Shown in pieces: positions 7,334 through 9,598 of a DNA stretch of 9,598 nt. The position numbers were made by a program, and so were the translations under genes. Source of the DNA: Opitutales bacterium (GTDB lineage: Bacteria; Verrucomicrobiota; Verrucomicrobiia; Opitutales; Intestinicryptomonadaceae). The notes under the pieces were generated by a model, which had not been told where the DNA came from, did not search any database, and saw only the letters and a program-made list of their open reading frames with translations. The stretch is taken from the NCBI GenBank assembly GCA_021641325.1, contig JAJXPD010000077.1, positions 1 through 9,598 on the forward strand. The letters run 5' to 3'. Each line of letters starts with the position of its first letter. Positions within the stretch are counted from its first letter, which is position 1.

Positions 7334-7392
7334 GGGGGGAGCGGGTGGTGAATTTCGCAACGCGAAATCCACCCCATGGGGGCAAAGCCCCC
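7334..7392. repeat. Paired-hairpin module C2
   Basis: A G6 tract (7334-7339) precedes hairpin I: GGTGG (7344-7348), bulge TGA, ATTTCGC (7352-7358), loop AAC, GCGAAAT (7362-7368), CCACC (7369-7373). After CCAT comes hairpin II, GGGGGC (7378-7383), loop AAA, GCCCCC (7387-7392). Relative to C1 both arms changed together (C-G to T-A, T-A to A-T), which keeps the pairing. Confidence 0.75.
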
Positions 7393-7403
7393 AAGATAAG
7401 AGT

Positions 7404-7418
7404 GGCGCGGCTCGCGCC
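7404..7418 (-). repeat. Isolated H1-like hairpin after recA
   Basis: GGCGCG/CGCGCC with a 3-nt loop. Read on the minus strand it is GGCGCGAGCCGCGCC, identical to hairpin H1 of repeat copy A3 (8953-8967). It lies 35 nt downstream of the recA stop, in the sense direction of recA, echoing the position of A1 after glnB and A2 after the tRNA. A chance match is possible for a simple GC-rich 15-mer. Confidence 0.5.
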
Positions 7419-7429
7419 CAGCTTCACAA

Positions 7430-7448
7430 GCCCAAAAAAAGCTTGGGC
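7430..7448 (-). terminator. Weak terminator-like hairpin after recA
   Basis: On the minus strand GCCCAA (7448-7443) pairs with TTGGGC (7435-7430), but the T-run is mostly in the loop rather than after the stem. Termination of recA here would be atypical; it could be a processing or stabilising hairpin. Confidence 0.25.
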
Positions 7449-7453
7449 AATGT

Positions 7454-8509
7454 CTAACCCTCAGCCTCTTCTTCGCCGAGAGTCATGCCGCCGACGACCG
7501 TGGTGTTGCCCTCAATCGCCGCGCGTATCTTGTCGCATACTTCGGGGTGCTGCATGAGGTACGCTTTCGCCGCCTCGCGCCCCTGCCCGATAAGCTCGCC
7601 GTCGTAGGAAATCCACGCGCCTTTCTTTTCGAGAATCTTCTGCTCAATGCCGAGGTCGATAAGGCTGCCCGTCTTGGAAATGCCTTCGTCGTACATAATG
7701 TCGAATTCGCATTCGGTAAACGGCGGCGCAACCTTGTTTTTGACGACCTTGATTTTCGTGCGGTTGCCCACAACCTTGCCCGAGGGGTCTTTAATCTGCC
7801 CGATTCTGCGAATGTCGATGCGCACCGACGCAAAGAATTTCAGGGCGCGTCCGCCGGGGGTTGTTTCGGGGTTGCCGAACATCACCCCGATTTTCTCGCG
7901 GATTTGGTTTGTGAAGACGCAGATGCACTTGGTCTTGCTGATTGCCGCGGTGAGGCGGCGCATTGCCTGACTCATCATGCGCGCCTGCAAGCCCACGGTA
8001 GTGTCGCCCATCTGGCCTTCAAGCTCCTGACGCGAAACGAGCGCGGCGACGGAGTCTATCACAACGACGTCGATTGCGCCCGAACGGATAAGGGTTTCGG
8101 CGATGTTGAGGGCGTCCTCACCGCATTCGGGCTGGGAAACCATAAGGTTTTCGAGGTTGACGCCGACGACTTTCGCGTACTTGGGGTCGAGAGCGTGCTC
8201 GACGTCGATGAACACCGCGTTGCCGCCCCTTCGCTGCGCCTCCGCTATGAGCGAAAGACAGAGAGTGGTTTTTCCCGAAGATTCGGGCCCGTAAATTTCG
8301 ACGATTCTGCCGCGCGGAAGCCCGCCGACGCCAAGCGCGAGGTCTATCGCTATCGAGCCCGTGCTTATGGTTTCGACATTCATCTTGAACGCTTCGCCGA
8401 GCCTGATGAGCGAGCCTTCCCCGAACTGCTTGTTTACCATGCCCAAGGCGGTTTCGAGAGCCTTGTCGTCCTTGTTTATAATAGTTATTGGTATTTTCTG
8501 TTTTGCCAT
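7454..8509 (-). CDS. recA: RecA recombinase
   Basis: RecA forms ATP-dependent filaments on single-stranded DNA, catalyses strand exchange and, where LexA exists, triggers SOS autocleavage. The 351-residue product is full length. It has the Walker A motif GPESSGKT (residues 74-81), VEHALDP with the catalytic Glu (103-109), Walker [11 protein letters not shown] (148-157), the L1 area [21 protein letters not shown] (161-181), the L2 loop [16 protein letters not shown] (211-226) and an acidic C-terminal end GEEEAEG. The start at 8509 gives the canonical N terminus. AGGA about 11 nt upstream is a weak ribosome binding site. The 5' leader contains a small hairpin, AAGGC (8535-8539) with GCCTT (8545-8549). 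No LexA-type operator could be identified with confidence. The gene stands alone on the minus strand, divergent from tRNA-Arg; no recX follows it. Confidence 0.99.
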   Translation of the reverse strand: MAKQKIPITIINKDDKALETALGMVNKQFGEGSLIRLGEAFKMNVETISTGSIAIDLALGVGGLPRGRIVEIYGPESSGKTTLCLSLIAEAQRRGGNAVFIDVEHALDPKYAKVVGVNLENLMVSQPECGEDALNIAETLIRSGAIDVVVIDSVAALVSRQELEGQMGDTTVGLQARMMSQAMRRLTAAISKTKCICVFTNQIREKIGVMFGNPETTPGGRALKFFASVRIDIRRIGQIKDPSGKVVGNRTKIKVVKNKVAPPFTECEFDIMYDEGISKTGSLIDLGIEQKILEKKGAWISYDGELIGQGREAAKAYLMQHPEVCDKIRAAIEGNTTVVGGMTLGEEEAEG

Positions 8510-8699
8510 AATGTTATAAATCCTGCTAAGATAAAAGGCGCAAAGCCTTAAAATTTAATCCGCGGGCAACCCTATTTAAAAAGCCGCAACGTGTCCACAA
8601 AAATGTTGATTAAAATTTTTTCTTGCAAGTCGGCGGGCGATGCGCATTAATTGTCGGCTTAAACGAGGATACGCCGACGCATTCGGCGGCAACCCCGAT
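8510..8699. promoter_or_regulatory. Divergent region recA / tRNA-Arg
   Basis: For the tRNA, TTGCAA (8623-8628), a 17-nt spacer and ATTAAT (8646-8651) is a plausible sigma70 promoter. A leader hairpin CGCCGA/TCGGCG (8672-8688) precedes the tRNA and may help processing. For recA, the AT-rich stretch 8550-8580 is a likely promoter area, but no good -35/-10 pair was found on the minus strand. Confidence 0.4.
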
Positions 8700-8775
8700 G
8701 GGGGCGTAGCTCAGCGGATAGAGCAGCGGTTTTCTAAACCGTTGGTCGAGGGTTCGAGTCCCCCCGCCCCTGCCA
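8700..8775 (+). tRNA. tRNA-Arg(UCU)
   Basis: A full cloverleaf is visible: acceptor GGGGGCG (8700-8706) with CGCCCCT (8765-8771, closing G-U pair), U8-A9, D stem GCTC/GAGC, anticodon stem GCGGT/ACCGT around the loop TTTCTAA with anticodon TCT (8733-8735), T loop TTCGAGT, discriminator G and an encoded CCA (8773-8775). It reads AGA, and AGG by wobble. The T stem GAGGG/CCCCC has one A-C mismatch (8749-8763), which is unusual. Repeat A2 starts 12 nt after the CCA. Confidence 0.95.
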
Positions 8776-8786
8776 TTTAACGCACA

Positions 8787-8952
8787 GGCGCAAGGTGCGC
8801 CACCCTACGGAACTTCGTTCCTTATGATGATTATGCGCGGCAAGTATACTTGCCGCTTTCCCCGATTAGTTCGTATTGACTTCGCCAATTACTCGCGTTG
8901 GGAAATTGCATACATAAGAAAGAAACCAATAAAAATAGACGCGCTACGCGCG
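8787..8952 (+). repeat. Structured repeat A, copy A2
   Basis: This 166-nt unit has H1 GGCGCA/TGCGCC (8787-8801), H2 GGAAC/GTTCC (8809-8821), H3 as the same 20-bp palindrome found in A1 (8837-8856), H4 ATTGAC/GCCAAT with one A-C mismatch (8875-8889), and H5 CGCGC/GCGCG (8940-8952). H1 differs from A1 by a paired G-C to A-T change. It directly abuts A3, giving a head-to-tail tandem with an exact 166-nt period. Confidence 0.85.
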
Positions 8953-9118
8953 GGCGCGAGCCGCGCCGGTCGTCGGAGCTTCGCCCCTTTCTGTAATAAT
9001 GCGGCGCGGCTATAACCGCGCCTTTTCTGTATCAGTTCGTATTGCCTACGGCAATTACTGGCGTTGGGATATGCGATATTTAACGAAGAAACCAATTAAA
9101 ATAGACGCGCTACGCGCG
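8953..9118 (+). repeat. Structured repeat A, copy A3
   Basis: This 166-nt unit has H1 GGCGCG/CGCGCC (8953-8967), H2 GGAGC/GCCCC (8975-8987, one mismatch), H3 GGCGCGG/CCGCGCC (9003-9022), H4 ATTGCC/GGCAAT (9041-9055) and H5 CGCGC/GCGCG (9106-9118). H3 and H4 carry sequence different from A1 and A2 yet are fully paired. Every hairpin sits at the same offset as in A2. Confidence 0.85.
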
Positions 9119-9126
9119 GAAAAAGA

Positions 9127-9166
9127 AAAAGCGGAAATCCGCAAACATGGATTCTCCGCTTTTTTG
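9127..9166 (+). terminator. Terminator-like hairpin between A3 and B3
   Basis: AAAAAGCGGA (9127-9136) pairs with TCCGCTTTTT (9156-9165), followed by one more T, around a loop containing ACATGGATTC, which is also present after A1. At the same place A1 has GCGAA/TTCGC, so a stem is kept while its sequence changes. It may end a transcript running from the tRNA through A2 and A3. Confidence 0.4.
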
Positions 9167-9179
9167 TAAACTCTTCTTT

Positions 9180-9353
9180 TCTCCCAGCGCACTCTAAAAA
9201 TCTTCGTGCGTCTGCACTGTAATTTTAGGCGCGTTAGAGTGCCGTTCAGGCGGCGGCTTTCACGCACAGGCAGGGCGCGTGGCGTACTTTCGTACGCGAG
9301 CGGTCTGACTGTGCGGGGAAACGCCGCATCAACGGTGCTATAACGCGCCGCCT
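9180..9353 (+). repeat. Structured repeat B, copy B3
   Basis: The 5' hairpin is GCGCAC (9187-9192) with GTGCGT (9206-9211) around TCTAAAAATCTTC. The main palindrome has left arm 9227-9287, apical loop TTTC (9288-9291) and right arm 9292-9353. Its middle stem CGCACAG/CTGTGCG is unrelated in sequence to the GCGAGTG/CACTCGC stem of B2 but occupies the same position. The base AAACGCCGCATCAACGG (9319-9335) is identical to B2 (968-984). Confidence 0.85.
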
Positions 9354-9455
9354 TTAGGGGCGTCAAAATGCCCCTATAAGAGTGGCTTTGCGAGTGGCTC
9401 AGGGTGCGTGGCGTACTAACGTACGCGAGCAGTCTGAGACACTCGCGAAACGCCC
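9354..9455 (+). repeat. Structured repeat B, copy B4 (lacks 5' hairpin)
   Basis: This copy starts directly after B3 with a local hairpin AGGGGC/GCCCCT (9355-9374), then runs as left arm to 9416, loop TAAC (9417-9420) and right arm to about 9455. Positions 9382-9454 are identical to B2 902-974 except for one base in the apical loop. It ends CGCCCTAC like B1 and leads straight into B5. Confidence 0.8.
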
Positions 9456-9460
9456 TACTT

Positions 9461-9598
9461 AACTTTTATCCCAGCGCAACTTAAAAATCTTCCGCGCCGT
9501 GCGCTCACTTGTTAGGCGCGTCAAAGTGCTTTCATAAGGGTGGCTTTCCTGTGCGCACAGGGCGCGTGGCGTACTTTCGTACGCGAGCGGTCTGGGCG
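9461..9598 (+). repeat. Structured repeat B, copy B5 (cut by window end)
   Basis: This copy has the usual B opening, ATCCCAGCGCA (9468-9478) and TTAAAAATCTTC (9481-9492), then left arm 9514-9574, apical loop TTTC (9575-9578) and the first 20 nt of the right arm. The left arm holds a self-complementary CCTGTGCGCACAGG (9548-9561) where B2 and B3 have their variable stem. The element continues beyond the window. Confidence 0.75.

Noticed and set aside
7547..8551. A 334-codon frame on the plus strand opposite recA
   Set aside because: It is fully antisense to an intact, highly conserved recA and has no recognisable domain or ribosome binding site.
667..9598. Integron attC sites
   Set aside because: The B palindromes are attC-like in size and mismatch pattern, but there are no matching RYYYAAC/GTTRRRY cores, no cassette genes between sites and no integrase in view.
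8787..9598. Prophage or genomic island integrated at tRNA-Arg
   Set aside because: No integrase, no duplicated tRNA 3' end and no phage genes; only the repeat array follows the tRNA in this window.

Overview
This is chromosomal DNA from a moderately GC-rich bacterium. A secreted protein of unknown family next to a DUF4832-type (glycosidase-like) lipoprotein, single housekeeping genes on both strands, and dispersed multi-hairpin repeats together suggest the PVC superphylum, perhaps a host- or gut-associated Verrucomicrobiota (Opitutae-like). That placement is inference: there is no rRNA here and no search could be run.

Layout: 97-435 (+) encodes a PII nitrogen-regulatory protein (GlnB/GlnK type). 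The gene-free stretch 436-989 is filled by a structured repeat array (A1-B1-B2). 990-2312 (-) encodes an ArsB/NhaD-type ion transporter, and its last codons and stop lie inside repeat B2. 2417-2920 (+) is purE, overlapped by one base by a divergent RluA-family pseudouridine synthase (2920-3738). 3779-5209 (+) encodes a signal-peptide-bearing protein of unknown family, preceded by a promoter placed as if for a leaderless mRNA. 5289-6950 (+) encodes a probable DUF4832 lipoprotein followed by a strong intrinsic terminator. 6951-7453 has no gene but holds two terminator-like hairpins and two homologous paired-hairpin modules (C1, C2). 7454-8509 (-) is recA. 8700-8775 (+) is tRNA-Arg(UCU), followed at once by a second repeat array (A2-A3-B3-B4-B5) running off the window end.

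Functionally, the housekeeping genes cover nitrogen sensing, purine synthesis, RNA modification and recombination, and are not obviously linked. The two exported proteins are neighbours in the same orientation and may act together on polysaccharide at the cell surface (inference).

The most unusual content is non-coding. Repeat A is a 166-167-nt unit with five short hairpins whose spacing is kept to the nucleotide in three copies, apart from one base, with compensatory base changes. Repeat B is an approximately 125-nt imperfect palindrome whose stem sequence differs completely between copies yet stays paired. The order A then B is the same at both ends of the window, and A units begin about 11 nt downstream of a gene's 3' end, in the sense direction. 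The pattern fits either a structured RNA or 3'-UTR element, or a family of mobile palindromic repeats.
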